A stretch of 64,000 bases of DNA from Brevundimonas sp. 357 (lineage in GTDB: Bacteria > Pseudomonadota > Alphaproteobacteria > Caulobacterales > Caulobacteraceae): positions 124,001-188,000 of the forward strand of contig NZ_RHWX01000006.1 of assembly GCF_003938605.1 (NCBI RefSeq), written 5' to 3'. The notes under the pieces are model-generated. The model was not told the DNA's origin. It worked only from the letters and a program-made list of their open reading frames with translations, and did no database searches. This document shows, piece after piece, positions 42,605 through 50,563 of this stretch. The translations under genes were made by a program, and so were the position numbers. The first letter of the stretch is position 1; the number at the start of each line of letters is the position of its first letter.

Positions 42605-43054
42605 ATGGCCGCGCTTCTCGCCCCGTTCGATCAGATTCAGGAAATCCTCGGACTTGCGGCTGTGGTCGTCACCGGTCTGTTCGCCGTCTTCATGGGGCGC
42701 CGAGAGGTCGGGGTCGCAGGGGTTCTGCATCTGATCGACGGGTTCAGCCTGACACTGGTCGGGGCGCTGAGCCACGGTGCGACAAGCTTCATATCTGCCG
42801 ATGTGAAGGCGATCCTGATCTGGTTTGCTTACGCCCTGATGACCTTGCGCTGGCCCGGCCGGTGGCTGGTGGTGCTGACGGCGTTGCAGGGCCTGGCGGT
42901 GCTGATCCGTTGGTCCTTCTGGCTGGATGCGGAACTGCCGCGCGCCACCACCTCGCTGATCCTGAACCTGACCGGATGGATGATGCTGTTCATCCTGCTG
43001 GGCGCGACGGTGGCCTATCCGCGCCGTCCCTGGTTCTCGGCTAAGCCGGCCTGA
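42605..43054 (+). CDS. Hypothetical multi-pass membrane protein
   Basis: A 149-residue protein with four membrane helices (about residues 15-30, 40-60, 75-105 and 118-138). It is the third gene of the LuxR-type cluster. There is no domain that I recognise. Convergent with the M1 peptidase gene. Confidence 0.78.
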   Translation: MAALLAPFDQIQEILGLAAVVVTGLFAVFMGRREVGVAGVLHLIDGFSLTLVGALSHGATSFISADVKAILIWFAYALMTLRWPGRWLVVLTALQGLAVLIRWSFWLDAELPRATTSLILNLTGWMMLFILLGATVAYPRRPWFSAKPA

Positions 43055-43069
43055 CTCGCGATCCGTAGT

Positions 43070-44770
43070 TTAGCCGCTCGACTTGTCCTGAGACGCCTTC
43101 CAGGTTTCCAGATATTCGAGCCGACGCAGAACCTTTGAGCCAGGGTCCAGCAGGATGTGGGCGCCCGCCGGAGCGGTGAAGGTCGCGCGGCCATTGGTCA
43201 TGGGCAGGGCGCGCAGAACACCGTCCACCTCGACCTCGACGGGCAGGGGGAAGGGGCGGCTGTTTCCGGTCTTCCATTCCAGGCTTACGCGCTCGCCGTC
43301 GCGGGTCATGACCAGATCGGGCAGAGCGGCCTGATAGAGGTAGGCGTCGAAGAACCAGCCCATGTCGCGGCCTGTCACCTCATTGACGATGGCCACATAG
43401 TCCGACGTCGTGGCGTAGCGCGGCTTGAAATTCCCCGGTTGCGGATCGGGGCGGCCATAGACCAGACGGCGCAGGCTCTCATAGAAGGCGTCGTCGCCGA
43501 TGTGCAGGCGCAGGGTGTGGGCGATCAGCGCCCCCTTGTAATAGAGGTCCAGCGCCGGGCCGGTCTTGTCGTCATAGACGGTCCCCGCGTCCTGCGACCG
43601 GCCGGACACGACCGGGAAGCGGTTGGCCAGGGTCAGGCGCATGGTCTGCAACTCGGCCTGCATGGCTCGCTCGCCGTTCAGCCAGCGGGCGTAGAGGGGC
43701 TGCATGTATGTGCCGAATCCCTCGTGCAGCCACATGTCGTCCCAGTCGGCGTTGGTCAGTTGATTGCCGAACCACTCGTGCGCCAGTTCGTGCTGCAGCA
43801 GCCAGTCGTAGCCCTTGCCGTCGAGCTTGTAGCCGTTGCCGTAGGCGTTGATGGTCTGGTGCTCCATGCCCAGGTGCGGGGTCTCGACCACGCCCATCTT
43901 CTCGTCGCCGAAGGGGAAGGGGCCGATGCTTGCCTCATAGAAGTCGAGCATCCGCGGGAACTCGTCGAACAGGCCTTGCGCCTTGGCCGGGTCGGCCGAG
44001 GCTAGACGCCAGAACCGCAGCGGGATCACATTCCCGAACCGGCTTTGGTAGTCGGCGGCCATCTCCACATAGGGGCCGACGTTCAGACTGATGGCGTAGG
44101 TGTCGGGCTGGCGCGCGGTCCAGTTCCAAGTGGTCGTGCCGTCGCCGTTGTCGGTCTTGCCCACAAAGCGGCCGTTGGCGGGGGCGCTGAGGCTTGAGGG
44201 GACGGTGATGTGAAGGTCGACGCGCTCCGGCTCGCCCTGCGGATGATCGATGCAGGGCCAGAACAGGTCGCAGCCCTCGCCCTGAACCGCGCTGGCGATC
44301 CACGGCTGGCCGTCGGGCGTCGTGGTCCAGACGAAGCCGCCATCCCACGGCGCGCGCTGGGCCTGATGCGGGCGGCCGAAATAGGCGATGCGGACGGAGA
44401 CGCTTTCACCTGCCGTCAGAGGACGGGGCAGGGGGATGGTCAGCCGTCCCTCGGGATTGGACCAGTCGGCGATCGCCCGGCCGTCCACCGTGATGGCGGC
44501 GATAGCGAAGACCGCATCCAGTTCGACCACGACCGCCGATGTCGGCGCCGTGGCGGTGAAGTCGAGGACCGCGACGCCCTCCAGCGACTGGCTTTCCGGC
44601 AGCAGCTTGAACGATAGGTCCGCCTTGTCGAAGCGCAGCGCCAACTGCTCCGCCGTGCGCGGCGCGCCGCTGGACAGGGTGAAGGCGGTGGTTTCGCGTA
44701 CCGCCTCCTGCGCCAGCGCGGGCGAGGTCAGCAGGGCTGTCGTCAGGCAAAGGACGGCGAGAGGGCGCAA
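43070..44770 (-). CDS. M1-family metallopeptidase
   Basis: A 566-residue exported zinc aminopeptidase. It has a signal peptide (residues 1-22, MRPLAVLCLTTALLTSPALA), a GxMEN-like GMEHQT motif, the zinc site QHELAHEWFGN (HExxH) and the distal Glu in WLHEGFGTYMQ. The start was set at a TTG at 44770, right at the signal peptide. An ATG at 44848 is in frame but falls inside a repeat element, so it is unlikely. It probably degrades peptides in the periplasm. Confidence 0.9.
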   Translation of the reverse strand: MRPLAVLCLTTALLTSPALAQEAVRETTAFTLSSGAPRTAEQLALRFDKADLSFKLLPESQSLEGVAVLDFTATAPTSAVVVELDAVFAIAAITVDGRAIADWSNPEGRLTIPLPRPLTAGESVSVRIAYFGRPHQAQRAPWDGGFVWTTTPDGQPWIASAVQGEGCDLFWPCIDHPQGEPERVDLHITVPSSLSAPANGRFVGKTDNGDGTTTWNWTARQPDTYAISLNVGPYVEMAADYQSRFGNVIPLRFWRLASADPAKAQGLFDEFPRMLDFYEASIGPFPFGDEKMGVVETPHLGMEHQTINAYGNGYKLDGKGYDWLLQHELAHEWFGNQLTNADWDDMWLHEGFGTYMQPLYARWLNGERAMQAELQTMRLTLANRFPVVSGRSQDAGTVYDDKTGPALDLYYKGALIAHTLRLHIGDDAFYESLRRLVYGRPDPQPGNFKPRYATTSDYVAIVNEVTGRDMGWFFDAYLYQAALPDLVMTRDGERVSLEWKTGNSRPFPLPVEVEVDGVLRALPMTNGRATFTAPAGAHILLDPGSKVLRRLEYLETWKASQDKSSG

Positions 44771-44841
44771 GGTCGAGGCTCCGGCTGGATGAGCTCTGAG
44801 GGTAGCGGGCGGGGCGGAGCTCGCAAGTCCGCACCTATTTG

Positions 44842-44948
44842 CCGTCATCCTCGGGCTTGACCCGAGGATCGAGTGCAGCGGCGCGCTCGACCTTCCAGCT
44901 TTGCGCAGATGGAGCGCCCGATCCTCGGGTCAAGCCCGAGGATGACGG
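44842..44948. repeat. 29-bp inverted-repeat pair, copy B
   Basis: Perfect 29-bp inverted arms at 44842-44870 and 44920-44948, identical to those at 27345-27452, with a different 49-bp centre. It lies between the M1 peptidase gene and the rpmB terminator. Confidence 0.92.
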
Positions 44949-44982
44949 CGGTAGGAGACGTCGCAGAACCGGCAAAACGCGC

Positions 44983-45016
44983 AAAAGAAAAAAGGCCGGT
45001 GTTTCCACCGGCCTCT
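44983..45016 (-). terminator. Rho-independent terminator of rpmB
   Basis: On the minus strand, the stem GGCCGGTG-GAAA-CACCGGCC region (45013-44994) is followed by TTTTTTCTTTT. It lies about 25 bp after the rpmB stop. Confidence 0.92.
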
Positions 45017-45040
45017 TCAAAATCCGTCAGTCGACGCCGA

Positions 45041-45337
45041 TCAGGCGGCGGCTTGCTCGGCCAGCTTGGCGCGGACCTGACGCTTGATGCGCAGGGCGGC
45101 GATCGACAGCTGTTCGTCGCGAGCCTTGACGATGAAGGCGTCCAGGCCGCCCTTGAAGTCCAGGGTGCGCAGGGCGGCGTTCGAGATACGCAGCGAGAAG
45201 GTCTGGCCCAGAGCTTCCGACTGAACCTTGACCGTCTTCAGCGACGGCAGGAAACGGCGCTTGGTCTTGATGTTGGAGTGGCTCACGTGATGGCCGACCA
45301 TGGGGCCGATACCGGTGAGTTCGCAGCGACGCGACAT
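45041..45337 (-). CDS. rpmB: 50S ribosomal protein L28
   Basis: A 98-residue L28 protein. [37 protein letters not shown] and the C-terminal [14 protein letters not shown] match alphaproteobacterial L28. The start is the ATG at 45337; the open frame upstream is non-coding. It is transcribed alone and ends in a clear terminator. Confidence 0.97.
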   Translation of the reverse strand: MSRRCELTGIGPMVGHHVSHSNIKTKRRFLPSLKTVKVQSEALGQTFSLRISNAALRTLDFKGGLDAFIVKARDEQLSIAALRIKRQVRAKLAEQAAA

Positions 45338-45554
45338 CTGAAGATCCTCAAGGTCACATCCGCGATATCGGTGCGGACGCATGAAACAGGGACGCAACGA
45401 ACAAAGAGGCCCGCGCGAGAGGGGGCCGTATAGAGGAATGACTCGCCGGGCGTCAAGGCTGGAGTCATCGGGCGACGGGATTGGAGTCATTCTGAAGGCG
45501 AGGGATCGCCTTCGTTCAGCAGTCGTTCAAGGCGTGACTATATAGAGCAGACCC

Positions 45555-46052
45555 ATGATGAGTCCCATGAACGGCAAATCCATGAAGACCTTGATCCCCT
45601 TCGCCCGGCTGATGGCCGTCGTCGCCCCCGTGGCCGCCGGCGCCGTGATGCTGGCCGCGCCCGCGTCCGCGCCTCAGGCCCAGTCGGCCGCCCAGTCCGA
45701 GGTTCTGCCCGGCTACTGGGAATACACCACCAGCGTCATGGGCGCCCGCGACACAGAGCAGAAGTGCGTGCGGCCCAGCGAGATCAACCGATTCTTCGGC
45801 GGTCTTTCGACGCGCAAATGGCGGTGCACCTACCCGACCCGCGAGGTCGGGGACGGCCGGGCGCGCTTTGAGGGCAGCTGTCAGGACCGCAAAGGCCGCC
45901 GCATCAACGTGCGCCTGAACGGCACCTATGAAGAGCAGGCCTTCCGTTTCAACGGCGGCGCCCAGCTGGCGCGCGGCACGCCCTATATTCCGGCCAGCAT
46001 CACCGCCCGTCGCCTGGCCGCCCAGTGCCCGGCCGGGGCGGAGTACTTCTGA
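45555..46052 (+). CDS. DUF3617-type secreted protein
   Basis: A 165-residue protein with a signal peptide (to about residue 42, APQAQSA). The mature part starts VLPGYWEYTTSVMG and has four cysteines (QKCVRPSEI, WRCTYPT, GSCQDRKG, AQCPAG), as in DUF3617 proteins. Several start codons are possible; MKTLIPFARLM at 45582 would give a shorter signal peptide. The function is unknown. Confidence 0.82.
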   Translation: MMSPMNGKSMKTLIPFARLMAVVAPVAAGAVMLAAPASAPQAQSAAQSEVLPGYWEYTTSVMGARDTEQKCVRPSEINRFFGGLSTRKWRCTYPTREVGDGRARFEGSCQDRKGRRINVRLNGTYEEQAFRFNGGAQLARGTPYIPASITARRLAAQCPAGAEYF

Positions 46053-46136
46053 TCTAGAACGCCGCGCGCGGCTAGATGCGAAAAGACCTCGGCGCGGCGC
46101 ACCGAGGTCTGATCTTCGTCACGGTGATCGACGGGG

Positions 46137-47732
46137 TTACAGGCTGCGGGCCTGCTCGCGCATGCGTTGGGCCGAACGGACCATATCGTCGGCCTGTTGC
46201 GGCAGGGTGCGTGACAGTTCGATCAGCTGGGCGTGAGTGACCTCGTTCCCGCGGGCGCGGTTTTCGGCGATCACCTCGGCGCGACGGGCTGGATCGCGCA
46301 GACGCAGGGCGTTGGCGCGCATGGTCTCGGCGCCCTGATCCATGTCGTCGGCGCCGCGCAGCATGCTGGCGCGCGCATCGATCATGGCGACGCGGGCGTG
46401 TTCCCTGGCCGCGTCGGCGGCGACGCGGGCGCTTGCCGCTGCCGCCGCGGCGTCGCGAGTGACCCGTTCAATGGCGTCTCGGCTGCTGCGGGCGGCGGCT
46501 TCCGCTTCGCGACGAGCGACCTGGGCGTCACGCCGAGCGGCGTCAGCAGCCAGGCGGGCTTCGGCCCTGGCGGCCTCGATGTCGCGCCGCTCGCCGTCTT
46601 CCAGCATGTCCAGATGGATGGTGCGGCCGTTCTCGACGATGAGGCTGGACGTGGTCTGGACCGATTTCGCAGGCTGCGCCGGGCGTTCAGGGGCGGCGGG
46701 CGGCGCAGGCGGGACCGGCGGGGCGGGCGGCGTCCAGGCGACGCTTTCGGCCGCCGCTTCGGCGGCGCGCGGGATCAGCTCAATGGCGGCCAGGGGCGTG
46801 GCCACAGCCAGCAGGGCGCCCACGGACAGGGCCAGGGTCAGCGGGCGGGACGGAGTCTTGCGAGGGGACGTCATGATGCGGCTTATCCTTTTGGCGAGAG
46901 AGGCGTGGGATCCGGCGATGCCCAGGGCGGCGCCGGTGGAAGAAAAGGGAGCGGTCGAGGCCAGGTCGACCAGGACGCGGGCGTAGAGACGGCGGTCCAT
47001 GCCGGCGACGGCCAGGGCGTCGGCAGCCTCCTCCGTCCGGGCGGATAGGCTGTGGTGCAGCAGCCAGACCAGGGGGTTGAACCAGAACAAGGCCAGGGCC
47101 AGGCGCGACAGCAGGGCGAAGATCCAGTCGCCACGGCGAATATGGGCCAACTCGTGGGCGAGCACGGCTTCGGCGGCGGCGGCGCGTGAGACGCAGTCCT
47201 CGCCGATCAGGATGACGCCCGGCGGCAGGCCCCAGCTGAGCGGCGTCTTGACATGAGCGGAGGCGATCAGGCGCGTGCGGCCGTCGGCGTCCAGACGGCG
47301 CAGGGGCGTCGTCCAGGCCGGTGCGGATACCGTGCGGCCCTGGCTGGTCCATCGGCGCAGGGTCCACAGACCGACGAGGAAACGGGCGCCGACCGCCAGA
47401 AGGCCTGCGGCGTAGGCCAGAGCGATCAGTAGGGCCGAGGGCGCGCCGGCCGGCAGCTGTCCGGCGACCGAGGCGTCCGCCATCGGCTGCAGGCTGACGG
47501 ACCAGGAAGCCGCCGAGGCAGGCTCGACCGAGGGCGGCGTCAGCCAGGCCAAGGGCAGGCTGGGCCCGATCCATAGGAAGACGGGCAAGGCGATCAGCAG
47601 GCAGACGGCGATGCGCAGCACCAACGCCCGTTCCGCGGCCGGGCGCCGGCCCAGGAAGGCGGACAGGGCCAATCCCGCAGCGGCGACGCCGCCAGACTTG
47701 ACCAGAAGCTCCAGCAGCAGGGCCCCGGTCAC
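46137..47732 (-). CDS. BlaR1/MecR1-type M56 metallopeptidase
   Basis: A 531-residue membrane protein with about four membrane helices and an M56 protease site (VLAHELAHIRRGDWIF, HExxH, about residues 191-206) as in BlaR1/MecR1. A long Ala/Arg/Asp-rich coiled-coil tail (about residues 375-531) follows a Pro-rich linker, in place of the penicillin-binding sensor. It lies in one operon with a BlaI-type repressor, overlapped by 4 bp. It likely cleaves the repressor upon an unknown envelope signal. Confidence 0.92.
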   Translation of the reverse strand: MTGALLLELLVKSGGVAAAGLALSAFLGRRPAAERALVLRIAVCLLIALPVFLWIGPSLPLAWLTPPSVEPASAASWSVSLQPMADASVAGQLPAGAPSALLIALAYAAGLLAVGARFLVGLWTLRRWTSQGRTVSAPAWTTPLRRLDADGRTRLIASAHVKTPLSWGLPPGVILIGEDCVSRAAAAEAVLAHELAHIRRGDWIFALLSRLALALFWFNPLVWLLHHSLSARTEEAADALAVAGMDRRLYARVLVDLASTAPFSSTGAALGIAGSHASLAKRISRIMTSPRKTPSRPLTLALSVGALLAVATPLAAIELIPRAAEAAAESVAWTPPAPPVPPAPPAAPERPAQPAKSVQTTSSLIVENGRTIHLDMLEDGERRDIEAARAEARLAADAARRDAQVARREAEAAARSSRDAIERVTRDAAAAAASARVAADAAREHARVAMIDARASMLRGADDMDQGAETMRANALRLRDPARRAEVIAENRARGNEVTHAQLIELSRTLPQQADDMVRSAQRMREQARSL

Positions 47733-48109
47733 GCCTTGCTCTCCCCAGAAGCGTTGTCGTCAGCATCGTCGATGGCGCGGCGCAGGGCGGCCGCCTGCTC
47801 TGGGCTCAATGTCTTGGCCATGCCCAACAGGGCGGTGGCGGCCGTTACGGCTGATCCGGCGAAGAAGGTGTCGACCATGCGCCGCAGAGCGCTGTCGGCC
47901 AGGGCGCCGGTCTCGGGCGCCGGGCGCCAGACAGAACCGGACGTGCGCTCGACGAGCTTCTTGGCTTCGAGCCGTTTCAGCAGGGTGCGGACGGCTGAGT
48001 CGCTGAGCGGGTCAGTCAGGGCGTCCCGGACGGCGGCGGTCGAAGCCTGGCCCAGACGGCACAGGGTCTCGAACACCTCTCGCTCTCTGCGGGGCAGGGT
48101 TTCGATCAT
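47729..48109 (-). CDS. BlaI/MecI-family transcriptional repressor
   Basis: A 126-residue winged-helix repressor of the BlaI/MecI/CopY family: LPRREREVFETLCRLGQASTAAVRDAL and SAVRTLLKRLEAKKLVERTSGSVWR. It should be a dimer cleaved by the neighbouring M56 protease. Two TACA-N2-TGTA operators lie upstream of its start, which supports autoregulation of the operon. Confidence 0.95.
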   Translation of the reverse strand: MIETLPRREREVFETLCRLGQASTAAVRDALTDPLSDSAVRTLLKRLEAKKLVERTSGSVWRPAPETGALADSALRRMVDTFFAGSAVTAATALLGMAKTLSPEQAAALRRAIDDADDNASGESKA

Positions 48110-48129
48110 GACGCGCCCTTTTCTTTCGC

Positions 48130-48153
48130 TACATATGTAACGCTACAAGTGTA
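48130..48153 (-). promoter_or_regulatory. BlaI-type operator pair
   Basis: Two dyads of the BlaI/MecI half-site type lie 20-45 bp upstream of the repressor gene: TACATATGTA (48130-48139) and TACAAGTGTA (48144-48153). The second extends to CTACAAGTGTAG and beyond. The spacing suggests two repressor dimers bound side by side. Confidence 0.85.
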
Positions 48154-48226
48154 GCGAAATGCGGCTTAATTGGGGCGGATCATGTGAACTTTCGGAAAGG
48201 CGCAGCAGGGGGGCGGGCAAAGAAAA

Positions 48227-48250
48227 AGGCCCGGCGTCGCCGCCGGGCCT
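48227..48250 (-). terminator. Rho-independent terminator of carD
   Basis: On the minus strand, AGGCCCGGCG-GCGA-CGCCGGGCCT (48250-48227) is followed by TTTTTCTTTG. It lies 28 bp after the carD stop. Confidence 0.9.
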
Positions 48251-48277
48251 TTCGCGTCGTTTGCGGATCGCCTGAGG

Positions 48278-48823
48278 TCAGGCGGCCTCGGCTTCAGCCT
48301 CGGCGGCCGGAGCGACCGGCTTCTTGGCGCTGAGCGACTTGCCCAGCAGAGCCATGGCGGCGTCCTTGTCGATCTTGTTGGCGGCGGCGACTTCGCGGGC
48401 CATGCGGTCCAGGGCCGATTCATAGAGCTGGCGCTCGGAATAGGACTGTTCCGGCTGGGTCTCGGCGCGGTGCAGGTCGCGGACCACTTCGGCGATCGAG
48501 ATCAGGTCGCCCGAGTTGATCTTGGCTTCATATTCCTGAGCGCGACGCGACCACATGGTGCGCTTGACGCGGGCGCGGCCCTTCAGGGTCGTCAGGGCCT
48601 TGGACACGGTGTCGTCGGCGGCCAGGGTGCGCAGGCCGGCGGTCTTGGCCTTCTTGGTCGGGACGCGCAGGGTCATCTTCTCGTGCTCGAAGGTCACGAC
48701 ATAGACTTCCAGCGCCATGCCGGCGACTTCCTGAGTCTCGATTGCGGCGACCTTGCCGACGCCGTGCGCGGGATAGACCACCGCATCGCCAACCTTGAAT
48801 TCCAGACCGGTCTTGCTCGTCAT
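48278..48823 (-). CDS. carD: CarD-family RNA polymerase-binding regulator
   Basis: A 181-residue CarD/CdnL-type protein. The N-terminal Tudor-like RNA polymerase interaction domain (FKVGDAVVYPAHGVGKVAAIETQEV) binds RNAP beta, and the C-terminal helical domain contains WSRRAQEYEAKINSGDLISIAEVVRDLHR. It stabilises the open complex at housekeeping promoters such as rRNA. Length is normal with an Ala/Glu-rich tail. It has its own terminator and a 310-bp upstream gap. Confidence 0.95.
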   Translation of the reverse strand: MTSKTGLEFKVGDAVVYPAHGVGKVAAIETQEVAGMALEVYVVTFEHEKMTLRVPTKKAKTAGLRTLAADDTVSKALTTLKGRARVKRTMWSRRAQEYEAKINSGDLISIAEVVRDLHRAETQPEQSYSERQLYESALDRMAREVAAANKIDKDAAMALLGKSLSAKKPVAPAAEAEAEAA

Positions 48824-49133
48824 GTCATTCCTTTCCCGAACCGTAGGGATGAGATCGTCGCCGCGCTGATAGTGAAAAACCGCCCCTCCGCCGAGCGCTG
48901 GGCCCGGCGGTTGAGGCGGAGGATCGCACTGTCAGACGCGAAAACGGATCACCAAACCTCAGGCCGACCTCGTCTCTAGCGGCGAGGTTCTGTCGTAAAT
49001 GCGGGCGGCGCGCAGAGTTGCGGAACCGCCCGTTTCGAATAGGGAGGAACCTATCATAAAATTAGGAAATCTCAAAACATCCACAGGGCGCGCGGCGATG
49101 ACCGGCGCATTGTGACCGCATTGTGGCGAATTC
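48824..49133. other. 310-bp gap between carD and fdxA
   Basis: No coding frame is evident. A GGGCGG...CCGCCC inverted repeat occurs near 49003-49030, followed by an AT-rich stretch (about 49036-49080). It likely holds the carD promoter (minus strand). No specific regulator site can be named. Confidence 0.5.
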
Positions 49134-49475
49134 TTAGGAGCCTTTGCCCGGCTTGGGGCTGAAGTACTTCTCGAACTTGCCGGTTTCGCGCTCATACTGT
49201 TCGCGATCCGCCGGGGGCACGCCCTTCACTGTGATGTTGGGCCAGACCTTGGCGTATTCGGCGTTGACCTGCAGCCACTTGCCGTCGGGCTCGTCCTCGG
49301 TGTCGGGGACGATGGCGTCGACGGGGCATTCCGGCTCGCACACGCCGCAGTCGATGCATTCGTCGGGCGCGATGACCAGGAAGTTCTCGCCCTCATAGAA
49401 GCAGTCCACCGGACATACCTCGACGCAGTCCATGAACTTACATTTCACGCAGGCGTCGGTGACGATGTAGGTCAT
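49134..49475 (-). CDS. fdxA: 7Fe ferredoxin FdxA
   Basis: A 113-residue ferredoxin with a [3Fe-4S]-[4Fe-4S] pattern: C9-x7-C17-x3-CP, and C40-x2-C43-x2-C46-x3-CP. The C-terminal extension ([28 protein letters not shown]) is typical of alphaproteobacterial FdxA. The ATG at 49475 starts [17 protein letters not shown]. It probably shuttles electrons, though its partner is unknown. The neighbourhood carD-fdxA-S4-helicase is common in Caulobacterales. Confidence 0.96.
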   Translation of the reverse strand: MTYIVTDACVKCKFMDCVEVCPVDCFYEGENFLVIAPDECIDCGVCEPECPVDAIVPDTEDEPDGKWLQVNAEYAKVWPNITVKGVPPADREQYERETGKFEKYFSPKPGKGS

Positions 49476-49643
49476 GGCGTTCGGGCGGGCCTGTGGCAGC
49501 GAGGGAGGTCGAGGGCGGGCACATGGCCCCGACGGAACCAACTGTCAACCGAAGGCGCTGTTGCAAAGCTGTTCAGGCCCGATGTCGCCGGGCCCCGCTC
49601 CACATTCATGACGTCCGATCATCGGCCAGCAGGAGGCTCCGCC

Positions 49644-50282
49644 ATGCGTTTCATCACTCACTCAGCCATCGGCCGTCTCGGCGCCGCGAGCCTGGCGCTC
49701 AGCCTGCTGGCCGGCGGCGCGGTTGTGGCCCAGTCCGCCCTGACCAAGGTTCCGTCCGAGGTCCAGCCCGGCGACTACAAGCTGGACTCGGCGCACGGCA
49801 AGATCACCTGGTCGGTCGATCACCTGGGCTTTTCGACCTATGTCGGCCAGTTCGTGAACGTCCAGGCCGAGCTGAAGCTGGACCCGGCCAACCCGTCCGC
49901 CAGCACTCTGACGGCGACCATTCCTCTGACGGACGTGGCGTCGAACTCGGACGGGTTGAACCGCCATCTGCAGACGGCGGACTTCTTCGACACCGCCAAC
50001 CATCCGGTCGCCACCTTCCGTTCGACCCGGATCGTGGTTGACGCCGATGATCGCGATGAGGCGACGGTCCACGGCGAGCTGTCCCTGCGCGGCGTGACCC
50101 GTCCGGTGGTCATGGAGGTCGAGTTCAATCAGGCAGGCCCGACGCGCGGCGGCTACAAGGCCGGCTTCGACGGAGAGGCGACCATCAAGCGTTCCGACTT
50201 CGGCATCAACTTCGGCCTGCCCGCCCTGGGCGACGAGGTGAAGCTGCACATCGAAGGCGAGTTCGTGAAGGCGGCGGGCTAG
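49644..50282 (+). CDS. YceI-family periplasmic protein
   Basis: A 212-residue lipocalin-like beta-barrel protein with a signal peptide (residues 1-29, VVAQS). The YKLDSAHGKITWSVDHLGFSTYVGQF start and the TADFFDTANHPVATFRST motif are the YceI hallmark. Family members bind polyisoprenoids or amphiphilic compounds. The ATG at 49644 has an AGGAGG site. It stands on the plus strand among minus-strand genes and overlaps the S4 gene by 4 bp at its 3' end. Confidence 0.93.
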   Translation: MRFITHSAIGRLGAASLALSLLAGGAVVAQSALTKVPSEVQPGDYKLDSAHGKITWSVDHLGFSTYVGQFVNVQAELKLDPANPSASTLTATIPLTDVASNSDGLNRHLQTADFFDTANHPVATFRSTRIVVDADDRDEATVHGELSLRGVTRPVVMEVEFNQAGPTRGGYKAGFDGEATIKRSDFGINFGLPALGDEVKLHIEGEFVKAAG

Positions 50283-50563
50283 GTCGGCGTGTCCAGCGGC
50301 TCATAGAGGGCGCGGGCTTCCTCGGGCGGGCCGCGCCTTTCGCCCATCCGCACCACGCGCACGGCGATGAGGCGCCCGCCTTGGGCGAACAGCACCTCGT
50401 CGCCGGGATGGACGCTGCGGCTGGGCTTGTCGAGCCGGGTCTGGGCGCCGTTGTGCGTCAGGCGGATGGCGCCCTTCTCGACCATGGCCGCGGCCAGGCT
50501 GCGCGTCTTGGCGAAGCGCGCGCGCCACAGCCAGACGTCGATGCGGCAGCTCGCGACGCTCAT
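50279..50563 (-). CDS. S4-domain RNA-binding protein
   Basis: A 94-residue protein with an S4 domain: CRIDVWLWRARFAKTRSLAAAMVEKGAIRLTHNGAQTRLDKPSRSVHPGDEVLF. It is of the Hsp15-like type, binding RNA or ribosome particles. The ATG overlaps the helicase stop (ATGA on the minus strand), so it is translationally coupled to it. Confidence 0.93.
   Translation of the reverse strand: MSVASCRIDVWLWRARFAKTRSLAAAMVEKGAIRLTHNGAQTRLDKPSRSVHPGDEVLFAQGGRLIAVRVVRMGERRGPPEEARALYEPLDTPT

Noticed and set aside
44771-44848. ATG start for the M1 peptidase at 44848
   Set aside because: That ATG falls in the 29-bp repeat element and would put 26 extra residues before the signal peptide.
46137-48109. A beta-lactam resistance operon
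   Set aside because: No beta-lactamase or penicillin-binding sensor is adjacent; the pair is a general BlaRI-like regulator.
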